Assembly (NCBI GenBank): GCA_037501455.1
Contig: CM074863.1
Coordinates: 59,501,501-59,565,500 of the forward strand
From: Lantana camara
Taxonomy: Eukaryota; Streptophyta; Magnoliopsida; Lamiales; Verbenaceae
DNA length: 64,000 nucleotides
Direction of reading: 5' to 3'
Part shown: piece by piece, positions 1-11,101 of the stretch
Position numbering within the stretch: position 1 is the stretch's first letter
Layout: each line of letters begins with the position of its first letter
Translations under genes and position numbers: made by a program
The notes under the pieces: model-generated
The model's input: only the letters and a program-made list of their open reading frames with translations
What the model was told of the DNA's origin: nothing
The model's database searches: none

Positions 1-1896
1 TTGATCTTTGGAAGCGATTAGAAATGAGGATATCAAGGCCAAGTTCCGGGTGATCAAGAGAATGAAGTTGAGATTTAAGGAGTCCGAGAAGAATTCTTAT
101 GAGGGAGTTCTATTCGAGAACTTTGTACAAGTACCTCCCTTTCGAGTTTGATAATAGGAAGATTTCAAATTGAAGAATGAAAGAAGATGGATGATTTTCT
201 ATAAGGGTGTGAAAGATTGGGTACCTTCGAGGACCATTTTAGAGTTCGGAATCAATTGCAAGTAAGTAGGCATGGAATTCGATCAAGCATTCAAATTCCA
301 AGAGTATGTGCATGATTTGAGGATGCAATACACAGAGGCTACGAAGCAATGGGTAATCAAGGGATTGAATATCACACACTACTTAAGTGTCGAAAGGACC
401 GGTTTGGGGTTAGAAGAGCAAGCAAGGAATCCCAACTTCAAGAATTCTCGAGAGGTTTCAAGATGCCAATAGTGTCAGAAAAGGAAGATTTCAATGTCGA
501 AATGGAAAGATCAAATTAGGAGGAACTAGGAATTGTTTCCAATTCCATTAGATGGGAGGAGACTTCAAGATGAAATAGTTTGAAGGAAAGACGAGGAAAC
601 TAAAAGAAAAGAGAAATTTTTTAAAATTCAAGATTTCAACGATGCCGAGTATAAGAAGATGCAATTATCAAAGATGGATGGATTTTACATCTCCTCCCCG
701 GAAGTACTTTAATATCTACATTGTAGAGATTCGAATCATATGGAAAAGGAAACTCAAGAATCTCATGAGGCCACCAATACCAACCGAAGAACGATTCTAA
801 TACCAAAGGTGGTAGGATGACTCAATTATAGAGAAATTGAAGGCCTAATGAAAGTTAACCGAACAACAAGAATTTAATATCTTCAAAGAAATGCCATGAA
901 TTCAAGATCATGGTTCAAGCACAACATGATCCTCCCGGAAAGCAAGAAGATGACACCACACTCAACACTACTACTATGGTGAATGTACATGAAGCATTCA
1001 TCGCATCACATTTCATACATATTATAATATCGGGGAAACCCACGTGTTTATTGTCTTATTCCTTATACTTTGGTGATTCTTGGTTACACTTGTTGCATAA
1101 TTGTTTTCCCTCTTGGTTCTTGTTTATTGTGTATTTTTTTCCCTTCTTGGTTCTTGTTTGAAGTGTGCTTCCTTTTTATTCTTAATTTTTGCTTGTTGCG
1201 TATTTCTTTCCCTTCTTAGTTCTTGCTCGTTGTGTGCTTTATTTTACCTTTTGTGTTAACCCTCTTTTGGAGAGAGTTTGTGGTGTGGAGTGCTCGTGAG
1301 TGATTGGTGAGTTGTAAGGGTCGAGTTTCTTTCGGTGGATCAGTTTGGAGGAATGTTGCGCTTCTTGAAGTTAGCGGTTGTTTTCAGGAGGTCCGTCAGG
1401 GACTAAACGATATTTTCGGATATTAGATTGACGGCTAACCCGTTGATATTTCTCGTAAGAGAACCAAGAATTGCCTCAGAGTAAGAGGTACGTTTTTGAG
1501 AGGGAAGAGGCGGTTGAAGTGAGTTGCCCACGGTATTGGCTCTTGCCAAACCGGAGGTACAAAAAGCTACCTTGTTTCCAACCGAGGCACAAAGGAAGGC
1601 CTTTGTTGTGTGTTGCTTGTAGAAGAATGGTAGCCTACGCCTTAAGGAGTGCTAGGTCACGAATTAATCCCACTTAGGGTTTGAGGTGTTCGAAGATTTG
1701 GGAAACCGGTTGTTATGGCATAAGAAAGACATTATGGACTTTGTGTAGTAATGTCTATGTGCCAACGGTTGAGGATTATCCAACTACTCCGTGTCCGGTT
1801 TGCCATTTAAGGAGATAGGGGCTCGAGTAGTATGAGATCAGAGTGGCACAGCGGAAGTGTGGAGTTGGATTGTCTTTGGAGCCGTTCAAGACCTTT

Positions 1897-1916
1897 AGGA
1901 CCTGAGGACAGGTCCT
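1897..1916 (+). repeat. PPT-adjacent hairpin of element A (AGGA loop)
   Basis: AGGACCTG, loop AGGA, CAGGTCCT: perfect 8-bp arms, a few bases upstream of the polypurine tract. The same structure with different arm sequence recurs at 21869, 34204, 47054 and 63133. Confidence 0.7.
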
Positions 1917-1918
1917 GT

Positions 1919-1933
1919 TGAAGAAGGGGAGTT
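1919..1933 (+). other. Polypurine tract before LTR A
   Basis: Purine-rich run (GAAGAAGGGGAG followed by TT) abutting the TGTAACA start of the LTR. This is the usual plus-strand priming site and marks LTR A as a 3' LTR. Confidence 0.75.
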
Positions 1934-2326
1934 TGTAACATCCCGATCGTTCGGATTTTCAGGTACGCCGTAACGAGAGGGTTTTATGCGTATTTAAATT
2001 ATTTAATTATGTAATTGAGTGTTATTTTAATGCTTATATGATTATTTGAATTTATATGAAATTAATTGTTTATATTATGAACTTTGAATTACAACGTTTA
2101 AGTTTGCATGCTCGTAATTTGCTCGTTATGTGCCGGAATTTAATTTTGATTTTTTGTGAAATTTTGATAAGCATGAGTTATGCGAGTTATGAATGTGTTT
2201 GCATGCTCGTTTTAAGTTTTCGGGTTCGTTTGTCGAGGTTTTAAACCTTAAGTATTTGATGAGGGACTCGAGGGCCTAACTAGCTTTAGCGTACCTTGGG
2301 TTCCGGATGCCATAACTTGAGCTCGG

Positions 2327-2344
2327 GAATTCGGATTCGAATTC
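2327..2344. promoter_or_regulatory. U3 palindrome of LTR A
   Basis: GAATTCG-GATT-CGAATTC, 7-bp arms and 4-bp centre, about 60 bp upstream of a TATA-like sequence. It is present in every sufficiently complete LTR here except L, with arms that change in step (see findings). Probably a promoter element or dimeric protein site; the function is inferred. Confidence 0.55.
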
Positions 2345-3625
2345 CAGCAAAACCGTCAGAATCGTAACAAGGAAAGGAAACTTTTGAACCTAATTTGGTA
2401 TTTTTCTAAGCCCATTTGGACCCCCGTTTTTTGCCCGGAATGAGCAGCATACACCAAAGTAGCCTTCTCTGACTAGTCTCACACTTGTGGGCCCAATTTA
2501 ACCTTACTCAAGCCTTAACCGTTGGTTTATTTGACCATAACTCAGCTCTCTCTCTTCCCTACCTATCCATTTCTAACCACACACTCCCAAGAGAAGGAAA
2601 AAGCTACTGAAAATGGAGAAAGAAGAAACCCTCTTCCATGTCTTGCGATTTTGGAGCCAAATCTTCTCCATACTTCATCAACTCTTCAAGGTATGTATAT
2701 TTTTGAATTCTCCATGATTATATGTTTATTTTGATCCATGAATTTCATGCTTTAATTAAGATTTGATATGAGTTTGGGAGATGGTATGAATAGGAAGGGT
2801 TAGAGGTCAATTCTAGCTTCCATGTCTTAGCTTGGGTTTAGGGCTGATTTGATGCATCTTTGATGATTATATAAGCTTCTTTGCTTACATTCTTAACTTG
2901 TACTTCATGCTAGGTGTGTTAGGTTGTTTATTCTTTGATAACTTGGATGAAACTTTGAGCTTTTGAGCATGAAAACTGGATTTTCCGAACTGCTCTCTAG
3001 GTATGAACTGCTGTCACGTTTTTTAGTAGTTTTTGATGAATTATTGCCTCCAATTTCGTATACTAATGCATGGTTATGTAATATACATGTTGCTCTATGA
3101 ATATGCTATGTTTTGCCCTGATTTCATGCCTCATTTCAGCTGCATATATGAGTTAGAGCATGACTTATTTTCTTTCCTTCCTTGCAACGGTTTTGTGTGG
3201 CTGTTTTGGTGCTCAATAGCTGATTATTTGAACTTGCTTTGTTTCCTTTTTGACACTTGATGCTTGGCAGATGTGTTATGGATGATTTTCCTTTGAAACC
3301 CTTTGATGAATTGTTGAGTTTTAAGCTTGGAAAACTGCTGCAAATCTGCTCCCCTTTCAACCGAACTGCTATCAGATTTTTGTGCTAGGTTTGTTGATTT
3401 CTTGAGCTCCAATTCGTGTGAAATTGCATGAACATGAAGTACTTTGGTTGTTCTACATGTTAGCTATGTGTTCCCAAGCTTTTATCCCCTGTTTCAGTCC
3501 CTAACTTGAAGAGAATGGCCTGCTTGCATTCATGTCTTTCCTTGCTTTGTTTTCTTGCATGATTGAGATCAGTTTTGTTGCTGCTCGTTAGGGCATGAAT
3601 TATTGTATCTTTGCTACATATATCT

Positions 3626-3630
3626 TGCTT
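3626..3630. repeat. TSD TGCTT, left copy, of solo LTR C
   Basis: TGCTT precedes TGTAACGCCCC at 3631 and recurs at 11097-11101 directly after the LTR end. Confidence 0.85.
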
Positions 3631-4937
3631 TGTAACGCCCCGGTTTTTCAGTCGTATAGTATAATGTATGTGTTTATGTAATTGCGCTTTTAAATTCTTT
3701 AATTATGTAATTGATTGTTTATTATAAATTATAATTTTAATTTAATCATTTGTTAACTATAATAATTTTGTTACACTTTAAAGAATAATTAAAATGGAAT
3801 TTAATTTTATAAATGAAAATATTTGAAATTTAAATGAATTCTTGAATGTTATGCACTTATATGTTTTGATCGCGTGCCATTCTTACTTGAATTAATTTCG
3901 GAATTTTGTGAAATTTTAGTATGTTGTAGATTTATGTGTTATGAACATGTCTACGTGCTCGTTTCATGTTTTCGATCTTGTTTGGTGTGTTAACGAATTT
4001 TATTTTGGGAACGAGAACAAGTTGGGAGATTAAGAGCATTTGGCGCTCCTTTGGTTCCGGACGGCGTATCTCGAGCTAGGGAATTCGGATTCGAATTCCG
4101 GAAGAGGCGCTGGACTCATCATGAAGAAAGGAAACCAAGGAACCTAGATTAATATTTCTCTAAGCTCCTTTGATCCCTCAAATTTCGATTGAAACACGAC
4201 CCGTGTGACAGATTTGCGACCCTCGCACGTTTCGATCATATCCAGCCCGTTTCTTAACCGATTTGACCCGTTTTTGAACCCATGTAATCCTCTTTTAACC
4301 TTTTATCACCCTATCTCTCCCTCATCTCGGTCGAAACCAAGGAAAAAGAAGAAAGAAGTAGAAACCGAAGCAGCAAGGGAGAAAATGAATAGGAGGGCAG
4401 TCACTATTCACTTTTGTACATTTCTTGCTCGTTCGACCTCCAACCTTCATCAAATTCGAAGGGTAAGCCTAGAATTCGAACCTCCATCTCCTTGCCTTTC
4501 TTTTAAGTCATGATTTGTCCATTTTCATCCTTGTTTGAACATGTTTTGGGACTGCTATGTGAATAGTAAGGGTTCTTAGCATATTTGATGAGTTCTTGTA
4601 ATCCATAGCTTCTTTCCTTGAATTGATGAGTTATATATGATCTATGTGACTTCCATGTATTATTACCAAGTATATTTTTCATGGAAATTGACTGAAATTC
4701 GAGCCGCCATTGTTGAATCTCCATGAATGTGATGAATGAATAAATGTATGCACTTCTTCCTTTCTCGATCCGTCCTTGCTTTGCTGCTGTGTTGTTTGCT
4801 GCATTTTGCTGTTGTTATATGCTTATTTTTGCTGCCTTTTATTGCTCCTTTGTGGTCTGGTTTGCTGTTGCTGTGTTGAAGCTTTGGAGAGGATGAAACA
4901 GGGGTTGTTTTCGCTATGCCGCGACCTGCTGTGCAGA

Positions 4938-5055
4938 GGTCGCACCCGCGACCAAAACAAGCTTGTTTCTGGTCGCGGACGCGACCAATATTGAAGCCAA
5001 CTTCGACTTGTAGCTGCGGTGAAGGCTGGAGGAAATGGTGGTCGTGCCCGTGACC
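4938..5055. repeat. Palindrome cluster of LTR C
   Basis: GGTCGCACCCGCGACC (4938-4953), GGTCGCGGACGCGACC (4971-4986) and GGTCGTGCCCGTGACC (5040-5055). All three have arms of the type GGTCGC/GCGACC around a variable 4-bp centre. Confidence 0.75.
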
Positions 5056-5261
5056 ACCTTTTCGCGACCCCATTTGAGGTTGTCTTCGACTGCTGCTTTG
5101 TGTGAATATTACATTTGTTTGTGTTGAGTGTACATGGATTTTGTGCGTGTGCTTTTTGAATTAATGCATGGTTTTATTGTTCTTTTACAGGCTACATGTG
5201 TGTGCATGCAAGATTTAATATACGCATGAAATGTACATTAAATGTTTGATTGGTTATTTTA

Positions 5262-5350
5262 ATTTATATGTATATATATATATGTATGCATGCATGTGGT
5301 ATGTGTATATATATATATATGATATACATGTATGATTTCTTTTGTGTACG
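5262..5350. repeat. TA / CATG-rich simple repeats in LTR C
   Basis: Alternating TATATA, TGCATGCATG and TATG runs. They lie downstream of the palindrome cluster, as in LTRs D, E, I and K. Confidence 0.7.
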
Positions 5351-5512
5351 TATATATGTATATTAAATATTCAAATTGATTGATTCTAATCTATAAATAT
5401 GATATTATGTAGTAATTATCTTATATGAATTCATGGAATTTATTTGACACCTCTTTCGTGTTCACTTCCATCTTTATGATATGAATACGTTATTAACTTC
5501 ATGATTTATGTG

Positions 5513-5517
5513 TTACA
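5513..5517. repeat. TSD TTACA, left copy, of solo LTR D
   Basis: TTACA precedes TGTAACGCCCC at 5518 and recurs at 9293-9297. Confidence 0.9.
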
Positions 5518-6106
5518 TGTAACGCCCCGGTTTTTCATTTATACTAATGTGTCGTATTTGGTTATAAATTGCGCAATTAAATTATTTAATTATATGATTA
5601 ATTGTTTATAAATGTTTTATATTTAATTTAAATTATAAACTGTTATTATTTTAATTTTATTCTATTTCATTTATTTTATTTATAACATTGCATTTCGTTG
5701 GTTAAATATTTTATGTTGTTAATTAAGTGTTTAATGTTAATTAAATTATAATCTTAATTATCTGTATTAATTTTAAAAATCCGTTGACCTTAAAATATGT
5801 TATTAATTGAATTTATATTATTTAATATTAGAATTAATTCATTTGATTTAAAATTTTATGCATGGAATTTTATGAGATGTGCATGGTCGTTTAAATTGTG
5901 CATCGTTCTTATATGAAATGATATCGAAATGTTGTGAAATTGTAATATGTCGTGAATATATGTGTTATGAACATGCCTATATGCTCGGTTTATGTTTTCG
6001 AATTCATTTAATATATTAACGAATTTAATTTGAATCGTGGAACCAAATCGGGGGCTAACGAGCACTTAGCGTACCCTTGGTTCCGTATTTAATATCTTGA
6101 GCTCGG

Positions 6107-6124
6107 GAACTCGGATTCGAGTTC
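6107..6124. promoter_or_regulatory. U3 palindrome of LTR D
   Basis: GAACTCG-GATT-CGAGTTC. Relative to LTR A (GAATTCG...CGAATTC) both arms changed (T to C on one side, A to G on the other), keeping the palindrome. TATATTTTT follows at 6177. Confidence 0.6.
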
Positions 6125-6964
6125 CGTCAACTTCGCTGAACTCGCAACGAAAATTCGAGTTTAGTGAATTTAGCCTTATATTTTTCCAAAATCATTTGAA
6201 CCTCCGAAATTCAACCGAAACATGCAACGGGAACTCAATCTGCCACCTTATACCAAATAAATCATAACTTATTCATTTGTTGACCAAATTAACCATGGTT
6301 TAAGTTTTTGGAACCCTAACTCAACCCTTTATCCAGCCTTTAACTCCCCAAACCGAGATAACCTTTCTCACTTAGAGTAAATTGGCCAAACATCCTCTGT
6401 TTTCCAGAAATCCCGTAGCTCAAGCCAATCCTTGGAGATTCAAGCTCAAATCTCTTCCAAACCTCCATTAATTCACAAGGTAAGCTTGGATATGTTATGT
6501 ACATTCAATATGAGTCATTTTCATTCATTCATCCCTAAATTTGAGCAAGGTTTCATGAGTTTTTGACATAAATGATTATATATTTAGGTTTTGGACATTT
6601 TGATTGATCTCTTCCAATTCTTGAGCTTTTTGAATGATTCCAAGCATGAGAATGATTGTTTTGATCTCCTCTCTACATTTATGGTGTTGTACTAGCTGGT
6701 GGTTGAAGCATTCATGAGCTACCATTAATGAACCCTTGAGGTTATAGCATGAATTGAACACCTTTGCCTTCACCTCACGTTTGATCCTTCTTGGAGCAGA
6801 ATTGAATGTTGCTTTGGAGTATTTTTTATGCTTATTTGATGCCTAGCCTTAACTGATCTTGTGGGATTGGAGTGGTTGTATTGTGCTCTGTTGTTTTTTC
6901 TCCAGTTTCTGCGCCAGTTCTGTTTCGCGCAGGGCGCGCGCGCGACCTTCTTCCCCTTTATTTC

Positions 6965-7085
6965 AGTCGTGCCCGCGACTGAACAGTAGGTTGTTCACAT
7001 ATTCTGAATAATTGTTCAAAATTCCAAAAAATATAGGTAGTGGCCGCTACCATTTCATGAAGGAAATGGGTCGCGGCCGCGACCC
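6965..7085. repeat. Palindrome cluster of LTR D
   Basis: AGTCGTGCCCGCGACT (6965-6980), GGTAGTGGCCGCTACC (7036-7051) and the perfect 18-bp GGGTCGCGGCCGCGACCC (7068-7085). A GC-alternating run CGCGCAGGGCGCGCGCGCG lies just upstream at about 6926-6944. Confidence 0.8.
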
Positions 7086-7216
7086 CTGTTATCTGCCAAT
7101 TTCTGCCGCTGCGTCTATTCTTCTCCTTCATTCTTTTTCTTTTTCTTTTGTGTTGCTACGTGTGTTCTTGGTGAGTTAAGGCTACTGCTGCTGCTATTCT
7201 TCTAAGTTTCAGAGTG

Positions 7217-7480
7217 TATATATATATGCAGGAGTGTGGTGTGTGTATATATATATATATATATTTATGCATGAAAATGGGGTGTGTTGTTTGTGCATGC
7301 ATGTGTGCGTGTGTGTGTGTGCATGAAGGTGTTGTATGCATGAGTGTGTGTAATTATACATGTATATATATATATGTAATATATATATTAGATTAGATTA
7401 TGCATGCATGAGATATATATATTTATATGTATATACGTATGATATATATATACATATATATATCTATATGTAATTAGTAT
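7217..7480. repeat. TA / GTGTG / CATG simple repeats in LTR D
   Basis: Long alternating purine-pyrimidine tract: (TA)n runs near 7217-7228 and 7246-7264, a GTGTGTGTG run near 7309, then further TATATA runs to about 7480. Short ORFs in it are artefacts of repetition. Confidence 0.8.
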
Positions 7481-9292
7481 ATATTTATATTTATTATATA
7501 TCTTAAATATTATTTGATTTAATTCAATTTTAGAATTAATTGATAACTATTCCACGTATTTAATTTATCGATTATTGATTGAACGTTTTATTTATTTTAT
7601 TCTAATTGTAAATATGAATATTATTTGCTATGATTATTAAATGGAATTTTAGATTAATTGATATGCATTATGAATGTTATGAATTTATGAATTTATGAAT
7701 TTGAATTAAATGAATGAACGAATGGATTGATTTTGTGTTTTAAACTCCTTAATAGTGCACATGAACATTTTCATGGCATAATATTATCTTTTATGCATTC
7801 ATATCATGATTATACAGTGCCGTGCGTCATATATGGTTCATTTGGAGTCTTAAGTCTCACGAACACGTCACGTTGTCTTTTGTACAGTTTGTCTCCAGGG
7901 TGGAGAAATCTTGTTCAACTAGGCACTTGGTAACTCGTATCCTTGCATCGACTTGTTCCAGGTGAGGGTGTTTTCGTTCTAGTTATATATTAAACCCTAC
8001 AACCCTTATGTGAAAAGCGTTGGCCAAAACCTTATAATTATATATATGTTACTTTTAAAGTAAAGTCATCGAGTAAATATTGATCGAGTAAACCCTTTTT
8101 AAATGAATTATGGAATATGTTATGTTCCTTATGAAATGTTTTGGCGAGATTATGCATGTATGTATTTATGTTCACGGGCCCAGGGACTTAGTGCAAGTGG
8201 CTATCCGGGGAGGCAAGGGCCGACGGTGATCCCTTGTATTAGTCCCAATTTATGTACGATGATACCGGCCCTCACTAGGAGGTTAGCGGGGAATGGGAGC
8301 TGAGTGCCCTTGGGGGAGTCATGAAACCCCATTGGCCTATGTATGAGGTGGTCGGGTCTTGCTAACCTGTCCACCACCCGGAGGAAGAAGGTTGGAACTT
8401 GTTTTATGAATATAATTATGTTATGATATGATTGATATGCACCGTGCGAGAAGGCCGGGACACGGATTGCCCAAACGAATATGTTTTATGATATGATATA
8501 TGAGCTGCATGTATTATGATATATTGCATGATCACCTATTTAAAATATTAATGATATGTGACGTACACAGTCGGAGTTTGATTGGAGATGATGCACGCTC
8601 ACTCGTCGAGCCTATATGTTTATGTATGATTTATGAACGTAATGAATTAATATGATTAGTCGTGAAGTCCGAGTATTGCTTGGTTATTCTCTTGACCTTT
8701 TGGGAACTAATTTTAAATAAAACCTTGCTCGGGATTTATGACTTGCATGTGCATGTTTTATATATACGTATATCGCTCCTGCTCACTCAGTCTTCTAGAG
8801 ACTGACCCTCTCCCTCCCCAATCTTTTAGTGCGCAGGTTTGGCTTTGGAGTTTCGAGCTAGGCGGATTGGTGTCGAGTCTTTGAGTCGGTCAGGTTAAGC
8901 TAGAAGAGTCTTCGCACTCGAATATGTATTTGAATTGTATATGATTCGGCATTGTAAAATTATGAACTTGAATCTTTATGTATTTGATATTAAAATTGCT
9001 TTGCCGGGCTTCGATATGAACTAAAAGAGGCCTGAGGTGCCCAAGCCTGCGTGTGGTTGGTGTGTTTAATTTCTGCAGGCCTTGGCCAATGCATGTGTTC
9101 GGATTTTGTTTTCCGTTGCATTATGCTTTGTTAGTTGGTTATAAGTGCAGGGTCTAAGTTCCGCCTAGCTTAGGAGGTTTGTCTGTTTGTCTCCCATTCG
9201 CTGTGGTTTGATACGGGTGCGGACTTCCCATTTCGTTACTCGTGTTGAGCCATAGTGCGGGGGATGTGGTGCCTCACGAGCGGGGTGCTACA

Positions 9293-9297
9293 TTACA
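9293..9297. repeat. TSD TTACA, right copy, of solo LTR D
   Basis: Matches 5513-5517. LTR C resumes after it. Confidence 0.9.
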
Positions 9298-11096
9298 TGT
9301 TTCATTATGGAAGTGTTGTGTGATTTCGATGTTTTTATACGCGAGTTATGACGTGAATTGCCTCCTAAGCTCTTATATGTGCATGCCTGCAAGAATACTT
9401 CGCTTACTCGATTCGTGTGATATTTTCTTACCTTTCTTAGGATATAAATGAATTGTTAACATGTTAAATGGTGAGTTATGCTTGTTGTATGAAATTTGCG
9501 GATTCAATTGACGTGATTTACACGAGCTATGATTTAATATGATCTAATGTGACTTAGATGCTCTTTAGCTTGCATGCATGATTTGTTGCTTTAATTATTT
9601 CCTTACTATGATAACTTCTTGCTTCATTTATGATTTAAATGTATTGTGAACCTGTTATAACGTGTGTTATGATTATTGCACAAAGCGTATGGCTCGAATT
9701 GATACAAAATATGAAAGCTATGAAATGTACGAATATGGAACCTTCATGAAATGAATGTATTTGAATCTATTGAATGAATTACTTGATTTCATGACTTCAT
9801 GATATCATTTTATTTATTATATATTTCATATCATGTTCAATGAATTGTCGTGCTTCATATATGGTTCATTTGGGGTCTTGAGTCTCACAAGCACGTTACT
9901 TTGTCCTTTGTACAGTTTTCTCCAGGGCCGAGATGCCGGGTTCATAGGATACTTTCGAGTTCCCTCATTTTCTTCTTTGGTATTGGTCGGTAAGGTGTAA
10001 CAAGTGGGTTTCTCTACTATTTAGTTAAATGACCTTATATACTTCCAATGTGTAAAGATTTCGGCCAAAATTTATTATATGTATATAGAGTCGTTTTAAG
10101 AGTAAATGTTTGCAACGTAAAGCCTTTATTTTACGAACCCTACCAAATGTTTTGGCGAGAATGAATGAATGAATGCACAGAATGGGCCCCAGGTACTTAG
10201 TGTGAGTGGCTATCCGGGGAGGCACGGGCCGACGGTGATCCCTTACTCTAGTTCCAACCAAACTACGGTGATACCGGACCTCGCCAGGAGATTGGCAAGG
10301 AATGGGAGCTGTGTGCCACTAGGGGAGTCATGTAACCCCTTTTGGTCAATGAATGGGTGGTCGGGTCTTGCTAACCTGTCCACCGCCCGGAGGAAAAAGG
10401 TTTAAGTGATCATGAATGTGCACAAAGAAAGAATATAATGTATGAAAAGAAAGAATGAATGAATGTTTAATGAATTACACAAGGTGTTGGTTGGAGATAA
10501 TGCATGCCCACTCGCCAGGCCACGAAAGACCTAATGGAAATTGGTTGTTATAATCCCCTTTGATGATTTCTTTATCTCACCCACTTGGGAAATGCTTTGA
10601 AAGCCTCATTTGGGATTATAACTTGCATGTGAATGTTTAAATATTGTCTTATGTTATACTTATGCCCCGTTTTATACCCACCAGTCTCCTATAGACTGAA
10701 CCCGAATTTGTTTCAATTCATTTGCAGGTTTGGAGTGCTAGGCGGGAGTTCGAGTCTGTCGAGTCTTGTGGTCTAGTTCGAGTCACACCTTCGCATATTG
10801 TAATTGACTAACTTACCATGAATCGTATTGATTTTATGTTATTCTTTTGGGACTAGGTAACTATGTTAGTTGAACCCGTCTATATGATTGATATAATTTT
10901 GAATATTGTCCGCTTCCGCAATTGCATTTATCTTGTTGGAATTGTTTAATTGGTTTCGAAGGTTCAGTTCTCACCTAGAATAGTGAGTGAGGGAGTCCCC
11001 GTTCGCTCTGATCTGCCACGTGTATGGATTTCCCATTTCATATACGGGTCGGATCTGAGTGCGGGGGTTATTGCGCCTTGCGTTTTGGGTGTTACA

Positions 11097-11101
11097 TGCT
11101 T
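11097..11101. repeat. TSD TGCTT, right copy, of solo LTR C
   Basis: Matches 3626-3630. LTR A resumes after it. Confidence 0.85.

Larger units (their letters stand above)
1..1933 (+). pseudogene. 3' part of the internal region of a decayed gag-type LTR retrotransposon
   Basis: No open gag or pol remains. Bases 40-150 can be lined up with the gag genes at 17545 and 49462 (the stretch encoding the GQASKW...W.KF.REFCY segment) but are broken by stops. From about 960 to 1030 comes the spacer with a CATTCATxGCA motif, then a T-rich run of loose repeats of about 60 bp built on TTCCCTTCTTGGTTCTTG (about 1090-1240). From 1260 on the sequence is similar to the complement of 47036-48500 (interior of element G), so this is the same gag-only family in + orientation. 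It ends in a hairpin (1897-1916) and a purine run GAAGAAGGGGAGTT directly before an LTR. The 272-472 reading frame is a chance ORF within the decayed region; I do not recognise its product. Confidence 0.7.
1934..3630 (+). mobile_element. LTR A, first part (3' LTR, interrupted by LTR C)
   Basis: Starts TGTAACATCCCGATCGTTCGG-like, shared with LTR B at 13150. It holds the U3 palindrome GAATTCG-GATT-CGAATTC (2327-2344), a TATA-like TATTTTTC near 2398, a pyrimidine-rich leader, and a donor-like AAG|GTATGT at 2691. Continues at 11102 after the inserted solo LTR C. Confidence 0.85.
5518..9292 (+). mobile_element. Solo LTR D inserted in LTR C
   Basis: A complete 3775-bp LTR (TGTAACGCCCC...GGGGTGCTACA) with perfect TSDs TTACA. 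It is the clearest reference for the LTR plan: U3 palindrome GAACTCG-GATT-CGAGTTC 6107-6124; TATATTTTT at 6177; donor-like ACAAG|GTAAGC at 6480; palindromes 6965-7085; TA/CATG simple repeats about 7217-7480; GTTCATTTGGAGTC box near 7841; GC-rich middle box about 8175-8390; hairpin CAGTCT-TCTAG-AGACTG 8788-8804; acceptor-like GCGCAG|G at 8836; GCTAGGCGGA 8857-8866, pairing with TCCGCCTAGC 9160-9169. There is no internal region and no ORF of note. Confidence 0.93.
3631..11096 (+). mobile_element. Solo LTR C inserted in LTR A and carrying solo LTR D
   Basis: Begins TGTAACGCCCC, ends GGGTGTTACA, flanked by TGCTT on both sides. Without the nested D and one TSD copy it is 3686 bp. It has no interior, so it is a solo LTR left by LTR-LTR recombination. 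Visible signals: U3 palindrome GAATTCG-GATT-CGAATTC near 4082; donor-like GAAGG|GTAAGC at 4463; palindrome cluster 4938-5055; CAGTCT-CCTAT-AGACTG hairpin 10682-10698; acceptor-like TTTGCAG|G at 10727; CTAGGCGGG at about 10737. It has no coding capacity. Confidence 0.9.

Noticed and set aside
272..472. 66-aa ORF as part of pol
   Set aside because: No reverse transcriptase, RNase H, protease or integrase motif; it lies in decayed gag-like sequence.
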